This document shows positions 1 through 6,794 of a stretch of 16,218 nt of DNA, piece after piece. A program made the position numbers and the translations under genes. The stretch is from Calditrichia bacterium (lineage in GTDB: Bacteria; Calditrichota; Calditrichia; RBG-13-44-9), in the NCBI GenBank assembly GCA_026991005.1, contig JALXCH010000390.1, positions 1 to 16,218 on the forward strand, given 5' to 3'. The notes under the pieces are model-generated. The model saw nothing but the letters and a program-made list of their open reading frames with translations, had not been told where the DNA came from and ran no database searches. Positions within the stretch are counted from its first letter, which is position 1. Every line of letters begins with the position of its first letter.

Positions 1-20
1 TTTAAGGATAATGGAGTACC

Positions 21-398
21 ATGAAGACAATTACCCGGCCAAAGAAAGCAGGCAAATTTTCCCGGCCGCTGCAGGTGCCGCAGGTACCGGTAGATACGCG
101 AACCGCTTCCCTGGTGGGATTTGCCCTGCGGGCTCGCCAGGTGGAGCTGGGTTACGAAGCGGTGCGACGGGCCGCCACCCGGGGAAGACTGGCGGGAGTA
201 CTGGTTTCCGGAGATATTTCCCGGCATTCTCTGGAAAAAATTATCCGGGTCACCCTCCTCTGGGAGGTCCCCCTTTTCCAGACGGCAGGTGCATTTAATT
301 GGGAAGAAGCCTGGGGATTGTCTTCACATAAAATTCTGGGGTTGAGAAAGAGCGAATTAGGTAGAACGGTGATACAAAACTTTAAAGCAGGAGCTTAA
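21..398 (+). CDS. YlxQ/L7Ae-like RNA-binding protein
   Basis: A 125-residue protein whose residues about 28-120 follow the bacterial L7Ae/L30e-type pattern: a 'LVGFALRARQVELGYEAV' helix block, then 'GVLVSGDIS' (the family's V-L-A-x-D-x-S strand), then 'VPLFQTAG'. Members of this family bind kink-turn or ribosomal RNA. The place between nusA and infB is the usual one for ylxQ, which supports the call. The N-terminal 27 residues are a basic, proline-rich extension, and the sequence is divergent, so exact RNA-binding ability is inferred. I chose the ATG at 21 because GGAG (13-16) lies 4 nt upstream. An ATG at 11 opens another frame without family resemblance. The ATG overlaps a TGA at 22-24 in frame 1, consistent with translational coupling to an upstream gene, probably nusA, but too little of that gene is in the window to identify. 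The stop directly abuts the infB start. Confidence 0.72.
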   Translation: MKTITRPKKAGKFSRPLQVPQVPVDTRTASLVGFALRARQVELGYEAVRRAATRGRLAGVLVSGDISRHSLEKIIRVTLLWEVPLFQTAGAFNWEEAWGLSSHKILGLRKSELGRTVIQNFKAGA

Positions 399-3314
399 AT
401 GGGAGATACCAAAAGTAGAAAACGGCTCTTTAAAGTAGCCAAAGAGTTAAATTTATCCCATGTAACCATCGAGGAATTTCTGGCGAAAAAGGGCTACAAG
501 GTCTCCGGACCCAATACGGCGATTACACCGGAGATGTACGAGGAAATTTTAAAGCGTTTTTCGCTGGAAAAGCAGAAGGCGGAAAAGCTGGCGAAACGGC
601 GTAAGGAGCGCGAAGAGGAGCGGAAGTTAGAAAAAGAAGTCAAGCCGGTGGAGGCGAAACCGACTGCCGAGCCGGCGAAGGTAGAGGCAACTCCCGCGGA
701 AACCGTTCCGGAAGCCACTCCAGAAGCCAAACCGGAGGCCGCCGTACAGGAACAGCCTGCGCCAGAGGAAACTGTTACTGCGGAAACAACTGCCGAGCAA
801 CCGCCCGCCGCGGAAGGTGCCGAGGCCTCTCCCCAGGCTCCTGCTCCTGAAACAGAAACAGTTGCGAAAGAGGAAACCGCTGAGGCGACTTCCACTGTGG
901 AAGAAAAAGCTGAAGCTGAAGAGGAGAAAGAAGAGCAAGAAGAAAAAATTGCTGAATCCATAGAACCGGCAAAACCCAAAGTGGGCGATATTATTGAACA
1001 TCCCCAGGCCCGGAAATTCCTGGAGCAACAGGAACAACGCAAGAAGGAAAAAGCCCGACGGAAGAAAGAGATTCTGAAACGAATCAAAGAGGAAGCGAAG
1101 AAAGAGAAGAAAGAAGCCCGGGAAGAAGAGGTGGTACCGCGCCGGATTCAGGCCATGGAAAAGGAAGAGGCAGAAGTTGCGGAAATGCCGCCTGAGACCA
1201 TTCAGGAAAGGGAAGCCCGGGCCAAGAAGAAAAAAGAGAAGAAGAAAAAACGAGGGGATGAGGAGCTTTCGGAGAAAGAACGGCGCCGTCGTAAAGCGCT
1301 GGAGATGATTCGCAAGGAAGGGAAAAAGTCCAAACTGCGGATTTCCCCCACAGCGGTACTGGGAGAAGAAGAAGTCCCCGTAAAGGAAGAACGCCGCAAA
1401 CGATCGCGCAAAAAGAAAGAAATCGACCAGCAGGAAGTGGAAGACACGCTGAAGAAAACCCTGGCCAGCATTCGAGACACTACCACCGGAAAGAAGAAAC
1501 GGAAAAAAGTCAAAAGTACCGGCGAGGAAGTGGTCGAAGAGGAAAATGTAATTCATGTGACCGAATTTATTACGGTGCAGGATCTGGCTAATTTGATGGA
1601 TGTTCCCGCTACCGAAGTCATTCGCAAATGTCTGGAACTGGGACAGATGGTAACCATTAACCAGCGGCTGGATATGGATTTAATCAAATTGCTGGCCGAG
1701 GATTTTGGCTTTAAAGTGGAAGAAGAAGAAGAGTTCGCCTCGGAGCATCTGGAAGAATATCTGGAAGAAGAGGAAGACACCCCGGAAGATTACGTCCCGC
1801 GCCATCCGGTGGTGACCATTATGGGGCATGTGGACCACGGAAAAACCTCCTTGCTGGATTATATCCGTAAAACCAATGTGGTTGCCGGGGAATCCGGTGG
1901 GATTACCCAGCACATTGGTGCTTACGTGGTGGAACTGGATGGCGATCGACGCATCACCTTTCTGGATACACCGGGACACGAAGCGTTTACGGCCATGCGG
2001 GCACGTGGTGCGCAGGTGACTGATATTGTGGTGCTGGTGGTGGCGGCGGATGATCGGGTTATGCCCCAGACTATCGAAGCCATCGACCATGCCCGGGCTG
2101 CCGGGGTGCCCATGGTGATTGCCATCAACAAGGTGGATAAACCCAATGCCGACCCCATGGCCATTCGTAAACAACTGGCCGATCAGAACGTGCTGGTGGA
2201 GGATTGGGGTGGTAGCTACCAGGTGGTGGAAGTGTCGGCGAAAACCGGTCAGGGAATCGACGAGCTGCTGGAAAAGATTCTGCTGGAAGCCGAACTGCTG
2301 GAACTGAAAGCGAATCCCAATAAACGGGCCCGGGGTGTGGTCATTGAATCCCGCCTGGATAAAGGAAAAGGGCCGGTTGCCACCGTGCTGGTACAGCAGG
2401 GGACGTTGCGAGTGGGAGATGTGTTTATCGTTGGGCAGTACTTCGGAAAGGTGCGTGCACTGCTCAACGAGCGCAATCAGAAGGTAAAGGAGGCCGGTCC
2501 GGCTTATCCCGTCCAGGTGCTGGGAATTGATGGCGTCCCCGAAGCGGGGGACAAGCTCATTGTGGTGCCGGACGAGAAGTTGGCCCGCGAAATTGCCACC
2601 CGCCGTCAGCAGTTAAAGCGGGAGCAGGATTTCCGGCAAATTCGCAAAATTACCCTGGACGATATTTCCCGCCAGATTCAGGAAGGCGAAGTAAAAGAAC
2701 TGAATGTGCTCATTAAGGCAGATGTGGATGGTTCTGCCCAGGCACTGAGTGATGCCCTGCTCAAACTCTCTACCAAAGATGTGACCGTGCGTGTGGTCCG
2801 TCGGGCGGTGGGCCCCATTTCTGAATCTGATATCATGCTGGCGGCTGCCTCCCATGCCATCATTATTGGTTTCCACGTGCGGCCTACCCTCAAAGCAAAA
2901 GAGCTGGCGGAACAGGAGAATGTGGATATCCGCCTCTACAAAGTGATTTACGACGCCATCGAGGATGTGAAAAAGGCACTGGAAGGGTTATTGGAACCGG
3001 TGGAACGGGAGAAGGTGCTGGGAATTGCCGAAGTGCGCGAAATCTTCAAAATCTCCCGCGTGGGTACGGTGGCGGGATGTTACGTGCTGGATGGGAAAAT
3101 TGCCCGGAACGCCCACGTGCGCCTCATTCGCAACGATGTGGTGATTTACGAAGGCAAATTGGCGTCCCTCAAACGCTTTAAAGATGACGTGCGAGAGGTG
3201 AGTGCCGGTTACGAATGTGGTTTGATGATTGAGAATTACAACGACATCAAAGTGGGAGACCAGATCGAAGCTTACGAGGTAGTTAAGGAACAACGCACTC
3301 TGGAGACGGAATAG
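399..3314 (+). CDS. infB: Translation initiation factor IF-2
   Basis: GTPase that places initiator fMet-tRNA in the ribosomal P site and promotes subunit joining. At 971 residues it is longer than the E. coli protein (890). An IF2_N domain (about 4-55) comes first. It is followed by a long low-complexity linker: Ala/Glu/Pro/Thr-rich at about 65-175, then Lys/Glu/Arg-rich to about 384. A second IF2_N domain lies at about 385-440 and an acidic patch at about 437-465. The GTPase domain has GHVDHGKT (476-483, P loop), DTPGH (523-527), NKVD (577-580) and SAK (613-615), so it looks catalytically intact. The usual domains II, III and C-terminal domain IV (fMet-tRNA binding) follow to the end. The start has CAGGAG (388-393) 5 nt upstream, and the previous gene's TAA touches the ATG. 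The A/G-rich linker creates long antisense open frames that are not genes. The next gene begins only 864 nt later, which is unusual in this operon. Confidence 0.98.
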   Translation: MGDTKSRKRLFKVAKELNLSHVTIEEFLAKKGYKVSGPNTAITPEMYEEILKRFSLEKQKAEKLAKRRKEREEERKLEKEVKPVEAKPTAEPAKVEATPAETVPEATPEAKPEAAVQEQPAPEETVTAETTAEQPPAAEGAEASPQAPAPETETVAKEETAEATSTVEEKAEAEEEKEEQEEKIAESIEPAKPKVGDIIEHPQARKFLEQQEQRKKEKARRKKEILKRIKEEAKKEKKEAREEEVVPRRIQAMEKEEAEVAEMPPETIQEREARAKKKKEKKKKRGDEELSEKERRRRKALEMIRKEGKKSKLRISPTAVLGEEEVPVKEERRKRSRKKKEIDQQEVEDTLKKTLASIRDTTTGKKKRKKVKSTGEEVVEEENVIHVTEFITVQDLANLMDVPATEVIRKCLELGQMVTINQRLDMDLIKLLAEDFGFKVEEEEEFASEHLEEYLEEEEDTPEDYVPRHPVVTIMGHVDHGKTSLLDYIRKTNVVAGESGGITQHIGAYVVELDGDRRITFLDTPGHEAFTAMRARGAQVTDIVVLVVAADDRVMPQTIEAIDHARAAGVPMVIAINKVDKPNADPMAIRKQLADQNVLVEDWGGSYQVVEVSAKTGQGIDELLEKILLEAELLELKANPNKRARGVVIESRLDKGKGPVATVLVQQGTLRVGDVFIVGQYFGKVRALLNERNQKVKEAGPAYPVQVLGIDGVPEAGDKLIVVPDEKLAREIATRRQQLKREQDFRQIRKITLDDISRQIQEGEVKELNVLIKADVDGSAQALSDALLKLSTKDVTVRVVRRAVGPISESDIMLAAASHAIIIGFHVRPTLKAKELAEQENVDIRLYKVIYDAIEDVKKALEGLLEPVEREKVLGIAEVREIFKISRVGTVAGCYVLDGKIARNAHVRLIRNDVVIYEGKLASLKRFKDDVREVSAGYECGLMIENYNDIKVGDQIEAYEVVKEQRTLETE

Positions 3315-3457
3315 GCCAGTGGAATACCCACCACACCGCCAGCAGAAGCCGCAGGCCAGGGCAATAGGTTGAAGAGGCAGCGTAAAAATGCAATATCAAT
3401 GGAATAATTATTCGATTTTTTTAAATGTAGCCCCGAGCTTTTTTCGCAGAATCCTAC

Positions 3458-3490
3458 GGATGCGCTCACAGAGCTCCGCGGGCAGCATCC
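3458..3490. repeat. GC-rich imperfect inverted repeat after infB
   Basis: GGATGC (3458-3463) is complementary to GCATCC (3485-3490). Inside lies a smaller GCTC-ACA-GAGC hairpin (3464-3474). ATCC-TAC-GGAT (3451-3461) can form a competing stem. There is no downstream T-run, so it is not a terminator. It may be a piece of an older repeat; the function is unknown. Confidence 0.4.
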
Positions 3491-3530
3491 TGTGGAAACT
3501 TGGGGATCTTGTGGTATACACAACAAATTA

Positions 3531-3629
3531 GGTTTTAGCCCAATTTTAAGCTAAAGCCTGATTTTGGGACGAGAAAGGAAAAAGAAAAGGAAATAAAAAT
3601 ATCATGAAACATCGTCCCGAAGTGATAAT
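3531..3629 (-). repeat. Possible decayed relative of the tripartite hairpin element
   Basis: Positions 3611-3629 match the hairpin A arm of the copy at 3901-3919: from 3613 to 3633, 18 of 21 positions agree, but the stem is broken by substitutions. To its left lie an imperfect CCCAA...TTGGG stem (3539-3568) and a 9-bp GGTTTTAGC/GCTAAAGCC stem with one G-T wobble (3531-3539 and 3550-3558). In - orientation the order hairpin A, spacer, CCC...GGG stem, CTA resembles the intact elements. The spacer is longer, with an A/G-rich insert at about 3571-3598, and no clear hairpin C is seen. Relationship is therefore tentative. Confidence 0.4.
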
Positions 3630-3683
3630 TGAATATGGATTTGCCAGAGAACGACAAATTGTTGTTACAACATATTTCATTCT

Positions 3684-3773
3684 GTCCCTTCGGGACGAAT
3701 TAATGTGGGAATGGAATTTCGTTCCCACAAATAAATTTAGTGGGCTATTTGCATTCCGTCCCTTCGGGACGGG
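3684..3773 (+). repeat. Tripartite hairpin element, copy 1
   Basis: Hairpin A is GTCCC-TTC-GGGAC (3684-3696). A 27-nt spacer follows. Hairpin B is CCCAC...GTGGG (3724-3744). The linker CTATTTGCAT is at 3745-3754. Hairpin C is TCCGTCCC-TTC-GGGACGGG (3755-3773), with a T-G outermost pair. The layout and part lengths match copy 2 at 3828-3916 on the other strand, while the stem sequences differ and stay paired. A second stem, TGTGGGAA (3704-3711) with TTCCCACA (3722-3729), competes with hairpin B for the bases at 3724-3729. The design resembles REP/MITE-type dispersed palindromic elements. No transposase is in the window, and the family is not identified. Confidence 0.75.
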
Positions 3774-3827
3774 TAGGGTTGTGGAGCCCGGTATTGTTTT
3801 ATAAAAAAAATTTTGAGACAGAATTCA

Positions 3828-3916
3828 CCCATCGCGGAGCGATGGGATGCGAATAGCCCATATTTTTAAATATGGGTGAAATTAATGTCCATCATTACAT
3901 ATTGTCCCGAAGGGAC
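3828..3916 (-). repeat. Tripartite hairpin element, copy 2 (inverted)
   Basis: Read on the - strand: hairpin A is GTCCC-TTC-GGGAC (3916-3904), extended by outer pairs to an 8-bp stem (3901-3908 with 3912-3919). A 27-nt spacer follows. Hairpin B is CCCATATTT-AA-AAATATGGG (3876-3857, 9 bp). The linker CTATTCGCAT is at 3856-3847. Hairpin C is CCCATCGC-TCC-GCGATGGG (3846-3828, 8 bp). Against copy 1, hairpin C shows two compensatory pair changes (G-C to A-T and C-G to G-C) plus a wobble repaired to C-G. Hairpin B shows C-G to T-A. The spacer is the same length but not similar in sequence. Confidence 0.75.
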
Positions 3917-3948
3917 AATTGAAAGAATTTAATGTTAAAATAGGGAAG

Positions 3949-3979
3949 TCTGTAAAGAAGTATTAAATTCTGTAAGAAG
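3949..3979. repeat. Imperfect direct repeat, 20-nt period
   Basis: TCTGTAAAGAAG (3949-3960) recurs as TCTGTAAGAAG (3969-3979), differing by one A. It lies in the A+T-rich part of the infB-DUF503 gap. It could be a protein-binding direct repeat or chance in biased sequence. Confidence 0.35.
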
Positions 3980-4081
3980 CAAAAAAAACAACGCATTTTA
4001 AACAGCTTGAGTTTTAAATAAATATTATGAGTTGCAATATGAATAATATTGTTTAAATAAATTTTTGATTTTACATTTTTA

Positions 4082-4133
4082 CACAGGTTCTAAAGTCACA
4101 GGCTGAAATCTCAGGCCGGGACCACAGGCCAGG
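4082..4133 (+). repeat. Four spaced CACAGG-like direct repeats upstream of DUF503
   Basis: CACAGG occurs at 4082-4087, 4097-4102 and 4123-4128, with CTCAGG at 4110-4115. The starts are spaced 15, 13 and 13 nt. The later copies share the extension CACAGGCY/CTCAGGCC. The block ends about 45 nt before the DUF503 start. It may be a decayed short tandem repeat or an array of regulator sites. There is no direct evidence for either. Confidence 0.4.
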
Positions 4134-4178
4134 AGGCACATTTCAATAACCAGGACAAGTTAGGGGCGAGGGGCAAAC

Positions 4179-4466
4179 ATGCAGATGATAATTGGTGTGA
4201 TGACGGTGGATTTGTACGTCCCGTATTCCGGCTCTCTGAAGGAAAAACGCATGGTAGTTAAGGGGTTGAAGGATAAGATTCGCAATAAATACAACGTGTC
4301 CATTTCGGAGGTGGATTTTCAGGAAAAATGGCAACGGGCACGGCTGGGAATTGTGCAGGTGGGCAACGACTACAAATTCATCGAAAAGAATTTCAACGCC
4401 ATTTTTCACATCATTGAATCCAATGGTTCACTGCAAATTCTGGATCACACTTTTGAATTCATTTAA
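4179..4466 (+). CDS. DUF503 family protein (YlxP-like)
   Basis: A 95-residue protein with the family's main features: an N-terminal strand 'IIGVMTVDLYVPYSGSLKEK', then 'VKGLKDKIRNKYNVSISEVD' (about 27-46), then 'WQRARLGIVQVGND' (about 51-64), giving a small alpha/beta fold. Family members such as B. subtilis YlxP are encoded next to rbfA in many genomes, as here. A link to ribosome maturation is inferred from that neighbourhood; the molecular role is not established. The start has GAGGGG (4168-4173) 5 nt upstream. The rbfA ATG follows 12 nt after the stop and lies in the same frame. This is the first gene after the repeat-filled gap, so its expression must come by read-through from infB or from a promoter in that gap. 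Confidence 0.9.
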   Translation: MQMIIGVMTVDLYVPYSGSLKEKRMVVKGLKDKIRNKYNVSISEVDFQEKWQRARLGIVQVGNDYKFIEKNFNAIFHIIESNGSLQILDHTFEFI

Positions 4467-4478
4467 TGGGTAGGGGAG

Positions 4479-4865
4479 ATGCATACCGAATCCATCAGAC
4501 AACGCAAAATTGCCGATCAGGTAAAGACGCTCATCAGTCAAATAATTGACCGCAAGCTGAAAGATCCCCGCAAAGGATTTGTAACGGTGACGCACGTACG
4601 CATGTCCGGCGACTTGCGGATTGCTTCCGTTTACTACACGGTAATGGGCGATGAGGAGCAGAAGGAGAAGACCGCAGCGGCGCTGGAACGCGCCCGCAAT
4701 TTTATTCGCAGTGAACTGGCACCGCATCTAAAACTGCGTTTCATCCCCGAACTTCGCTTCTTTTACGACGACACTCTGGATTATTCCGAGCACATCGAGC
4801 AGCTTCTGAAAAAGGTAAAAGAGCAGGAAAAGAAGAAAGCAGCGGAGGGGGAAGAGAAAGAATGA
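4479..4865 (+). CDS. rbfA: 30S ribosome-binding factor A
   Basis: RbfA binds the immature 30S subunit near helix 1 of 16S rRNA and assists late maturation and cold adaptation. The 128-residue product has a KH-type fold. It begins 'RQRKIADQVKTLISQII' (about 7-23). It contains 'KDPRKGFVTVTHVRMSGDLR' (about 28-47) and ends with the typical 'RFIPELRFFYDDTLDYSEHI' block (about 87-106). A Lys/Glu-rich tail closes it. AGGGGAG (4472-4478) touches the ATG, giving no normal spacer, but no other start fits: the frame is closed upstream by the DUF503 stop and the next Met lies inside the domain. The stop overlaps an out-of-frame ATG at 4862, and truB starts 10 nt later. Confidence 0.95.
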   Translation: MHTESIRQRKIADQVKTLISQIIDRKLKDPRKGFVTVTHVRMSGDLRIASVYYTVMGDEEQKEKTAAALERARNFIRSELAPHLKLRFIPELRFFYDDTLDYSEHIEQLLKKVKEQEKKKAAEGEEKE

Positions 4866-4870
4866 GTACG

Positions 4871-4890
4871 GGAGGATGCGTCATTTTATG
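4871..4890 (+). promoter_or_regulatory. Ribosome binding site leaving two possible truB starts
   Basis: GGGAGG (4870-4875) directly abuts the ATG at 4876, and an in-frame ATG follows at 4888, 12 nt from the site. Neither spacing is ideal. The extra residues of the longer form (MRHF) lie outside the conserved TruB domain, so conservation within the domain cannot decide. Confidence 0.45.
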
Positions 4891-5586
4891 ATTGAGAAGG
4901 TACCGGGTGGGTTCATTGTAAATATCAACAAACCGGCAGGCTGGACATCTTTCGATGTGGTTAAGAAACTGCGCAACATAACCCGCGTGCGTAAAATTGG
5001 CCACGCCGGTACGCTGGACCCTTTTGCCACGGGCGTGCTGCTAATTTGCCTGGGGCGGGCTACCAAATTAACCGCGCAGTTGATGGCGCATCCCAAAGAA
5101 TATGTGGCAACACTGCGACTGGGGCAGGAGACGGATACACAGGATTTTACCGGGCAGGTAATTGGCGAGGCACCGGTTCCCCCGCTTACACCCGAACGGG
5201 TAAATGAAGTGTTGGCCCAATTTACCGGCACTATCCGTCAGCGCATTCCGGAATATTCCGCCAGCAAAATTGGAGGCGTGCGGCGCTACAAGCTGGCACG
5301 CCAGGGGAAGGAGGTTCCGGAAGGGTACAAAACGGTGGAGATTTACGAGCTGGAACTTCTAAAACTGGAAGAGGCGCGGTTGACCTTTCGGGTGTTGTGC
5401 AGCCGGGGAACTTATGTCCGCACACTGGGGGCAGATATTGCCCGGGCGCTGGGCACGGTGGGGTATCTGGAAAGTTTAACCCGCACCCGCAGCGGGGATT
5501 ATTCCCTGCAGCACAGTTTGTCCATTCCCCAATTCGAAAAATTGTGGAAAGAAAAATTTGCCCATGAAAATATTCCGTCACATTAA
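4876..5586 (+). CDS. truB: tRNA pseudouridine-55 synthase
   Basis: TruB converts U55 in the T-loop of tRNAs to pseudouridine. The 236-residue protein has 'INKPAGWTSFDVV' (17-29) and the catalytic motif 'GHAGTLDPFATGVL' (42-55) with Asp48 as the expected nucleophile. It also has the 'SRGTYVRTLGADIARALG' block late in the domain, so the catalytic core is complete. It is about 75 residues shorter than E. coli or B. subtilis TruB and stops after the catalytic domain. The C-terminal PUA-like domain is absent, a short form also familiar from Bacteroidota. The start is either 4876 or 4888. The 3' end overlaps ribF by 23 nt, which suggests translational coupling. Confidence 0.96.
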   Translation: MRHFMIEKVPGGFIVNINKPAGWTSFDVVKKLRNITRVRKIGHAGTLDPFATGVLLICLGRATKLTAQLMAHPKEYVATLRLGQETDTQDFTGQVIGEAPVPPLTPERVNEVLAQFTGTIRQRIPEYSASKIGGVRRYKLARQGKEVPEGYKTVEIYELELLKLEEARLTFRVLCSRGTYVRTLGADIARALGTVGYLESLTRTRSGDYSLQHSLSIPQFEKLWKEKFAHENIPSH

Positions 5587-6487
5587 CGAAGTGAAGATTG
5601 AGGGACGCACGGTGGTTACCGTGGGTTCTTTTGATGGGGTGCATCTGGGGCACCGGGCGATTATCGATGCCTTAAATCGAGCCGGTGAAGAGTGCGGGTG
5701 TCTCCCGGTGCTGGTCACTTTTCATCCCCATCCCAAAATGGTGGTAGGACCCGCCAATGGCCGTAAGGTGCTGCTGCTCACCACGCTGGAAGAAAAGCTG
5801 CATTTACTGGAAGAATACGGTCTTCCAGCGGTACTCATTATTCCTTTTACCCGGGAGTTTTCTCGCACCCCGTACGATGTGTTTGTGCGGGAGTATCTGG
5901 TGAACATTCTCAAGGTGCGCAAGATGGTGATTGGGCACGACCATCATTTTGGGCGCAACCGGGAAGGACACGAAGAGCAGTTGCGGGAGTTTGGTCGGCA
6001 ATTGGGTTTCGAGGTGGAAGCGCTGGAACCGTTTTATGTGGATGGAGAAATTGTAAGCAGCAGCCGCATTCGGGAGTATTTGATGGCCGGGGAAATTATC
6101 CGAGCTAACCGGTTGCTGGGGAGGTATTACAGCATTCGCGGCCGGGTAGTGGAAGGGAATCGCCGCGGTCGGGAGCTGGGGTTCCCCACGGCAAACATTC
6201 GATTGAACCACATTTACAAACTGATTCCCCGCAACGGGGTGTATGCCGTGGATGTACGCGTCCAGAACCAGGTGTTTAAGGGGATGATGAACATTGGGCA
6301 CCGTCCCACCTTTAATTTTGATCCCTTGACTTTGGAAGTTCATATCATTAATTTTACCGGTTCTATTTATAATGAGGACATCGAAATTGCCTTCAAAGCA
6401 TTCATTCGGGAAGAACGGCAGTTTCGCAGTCCGCAGGAATTGAAACAGCAGTTAGAAATCGATAGAGAAAAATGTTTAAATATTTAA
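5564..6487 (+). CDS. ribF: Bifunctional riboflavin kinase / FAD synthetase
   Basis: RibF phosphorylates riboflavin to FMN and adenylates FMN to FAD. The N-terminal FAD synthetase domain carries 'GSFDGVHLGH' (21-30, nucleotide-binding HxGH type) and 'SSSRIR' (165-170). The C-terminal riboflavin kinase domain carries the 'GRELGFPTAN' signature (about 202-211), 'NGVYAV' and 'MNIGHRPTF'. Both halves look intact, and about 307 residues is a normal length. I prefer the ATG at 5564. A TTG at 5558, two codons upstream, is also possible and would sit better behind GGAAAG (5546-5551). The gene overlaps the end of truB in another frame, which is common in this operon. rpsO begins 18 nt after the stop. 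Confidence 0.95.
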   Translation: MKIFRHINEVKIEGRTVVTVGSFDGVHLGHRAIIDALNRAGEECGCLPVLVTFHPHPKMVVGPANGRKVLLLTTLEEKLHLLEEYGLPAVLIIPFTREFSRTPYDVFVREYLVNILKVRKMVIGHDHHFGRNREGHEEQLREFGRQLGFEVEALEPFYVDGEIVSSSRIREYLMAGEIIRANRLLGRYYSIRGRVVEGNRRGRELGFPTANIRLNHIYKLIPRNGVYAVDVRVQNQVFKGMMNIGHRPTFNFDPLTLEVHIINFTGSIYNEDIEIAFKAFIREERQFRSPQELKQQLEIDREKCLNI

Positions 6488-6505
6488 CAATTTCGGAGGA
6501 AAGCA

Positions 6506-6775
6506 ATGACATTAACCAGTGAAGAAAAACGGGCGATTATCGAGAAGTTTGGTGGCAGCCCCAAAAATTCCGGTAAGGCAGAAGTTCAGATTGCTCTGAT
6601 GACCCGTCGCATTGTGGATTTAACCGAGCATCTTAAACAGCATCCCAAGGATCACCATTCGCGGCGGGGATTGCTAAAGCTGGTGGGGAAACGGCGTCGC
6701 CTGTTAAATTACCTGATTAAGAAGGATATCAATCGATATCGCCAACTGATTCAGGAACTGGGATTAAGAAGATAA
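6506..6775 (+). CDS. rpsO: 30S ribosomal protein S15
   Basis: S15 is a primary binder of the central domain of 16S rRNA and is also part of an intersubunit bridge. The 89-residue product has the standard length. It shows the family blocks '[14 protein letters not shown]' (about 23-36), '[19 protein letters not shown]' (about 46-64) and '[14 protein letters not shown]'. GGAGGA (6495-6500) lies 5 nt before the ATG. It sits directly ahead of pnp, the conserved rpsO-pnp pairing. The 18-nt leader in the gap leaves little room for the translational-operator pseudoknot known in E. coli unless it extends into the ribF coding region. Confidence 0.98.
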   Translation: MTLTSEEKRAIIEKFGGSPKNSGKAEVQIALMTRRIVDLTEHLKQHPKDHHSRRGLLKLVGKRRRLLNYLIKKDINRYRQLIQELGLRR

Positions 6776-6794
6776 CGGTAGTTGTGGAGGAAAA

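Larger units (their letters stand above)
3315..4178. other. Non-coding gap with palindromic repeats inside the translation operon
   Basis: An 864-nt stretch between infB and the DUF503 gene with no convincing gene. The middle and right parts (about 3540-4090) are clearly A+T-richer than the flanking genes. From left to right it holds: a short GC-rich leader after infB; a GGATGC/GCATCC inverted repeat (3458-3490); a TTGTG/CACAA hairpin (3509-3523); a GGTTTTAGC/GCTAAAGCC hairpin (3531-3558); a decayed hairpin (3611-3629); two inverted copies of a tripartite element (3684-3773 and 3828-3916); an imperfect direct repeat (3949-3979); an A+T-rich tract (about 3980-4080); and spaced CACAGG-like repeats (4082-4133). 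The similar 12-mers CCGCAGGCCAGG (3349-3360) and CCACAGGCCAGG (4122-4133) sit near the two ends. No stem followed by a T-run was found, so there is no clear terminator, and transcription from infB may read through. A promoter for the downstream genes could lie in the A+T-rich part but I cannot place one. Confidence 0.85.

Noticed and set aside
1..24. C-terminal end of an upstream gene, probably nusA
   Set aside because: Frame 1 is open to a TGA at 22-24, but frame 3 also has stops nearby. Seven codons are too few to identify any protein.
494..1556. Long - strand open frames opposite the infB linker (197 and 309 residues)
   Set aside because: They are shadows of the Lys/Glu- and Ala-rich linker, giving Phe/Leu- or Ser-rich low-complexity products. 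infB is clearly the real gene.
3416..3422. Terminator after infB at a run of seven T's
   Set aside because: There is no GC-rich stem directly before the T-run on either strand.
3272..3526. An 84-residue - strand open frame overlapping the end of infB
   Set aside because: It overlaps the infB 3' end and covers the GC-rich inverted repeat. No family resemblance and no supporting start signal.
3604..3804. A 66-residue + strand open frame in the infB-DUF503 gap
   Set aside because: It runs through hairpins A, B and C of the repeat, so its 'SLRDE' and 'RPFGTG' pieces are just translated palindromes. No ribosome site or family match.
3684..3919. CRISPR array
   Set aside because: The palindromes are not regularly spaced, are inverted relative to one another, and there are no unique spacers or cas genes.
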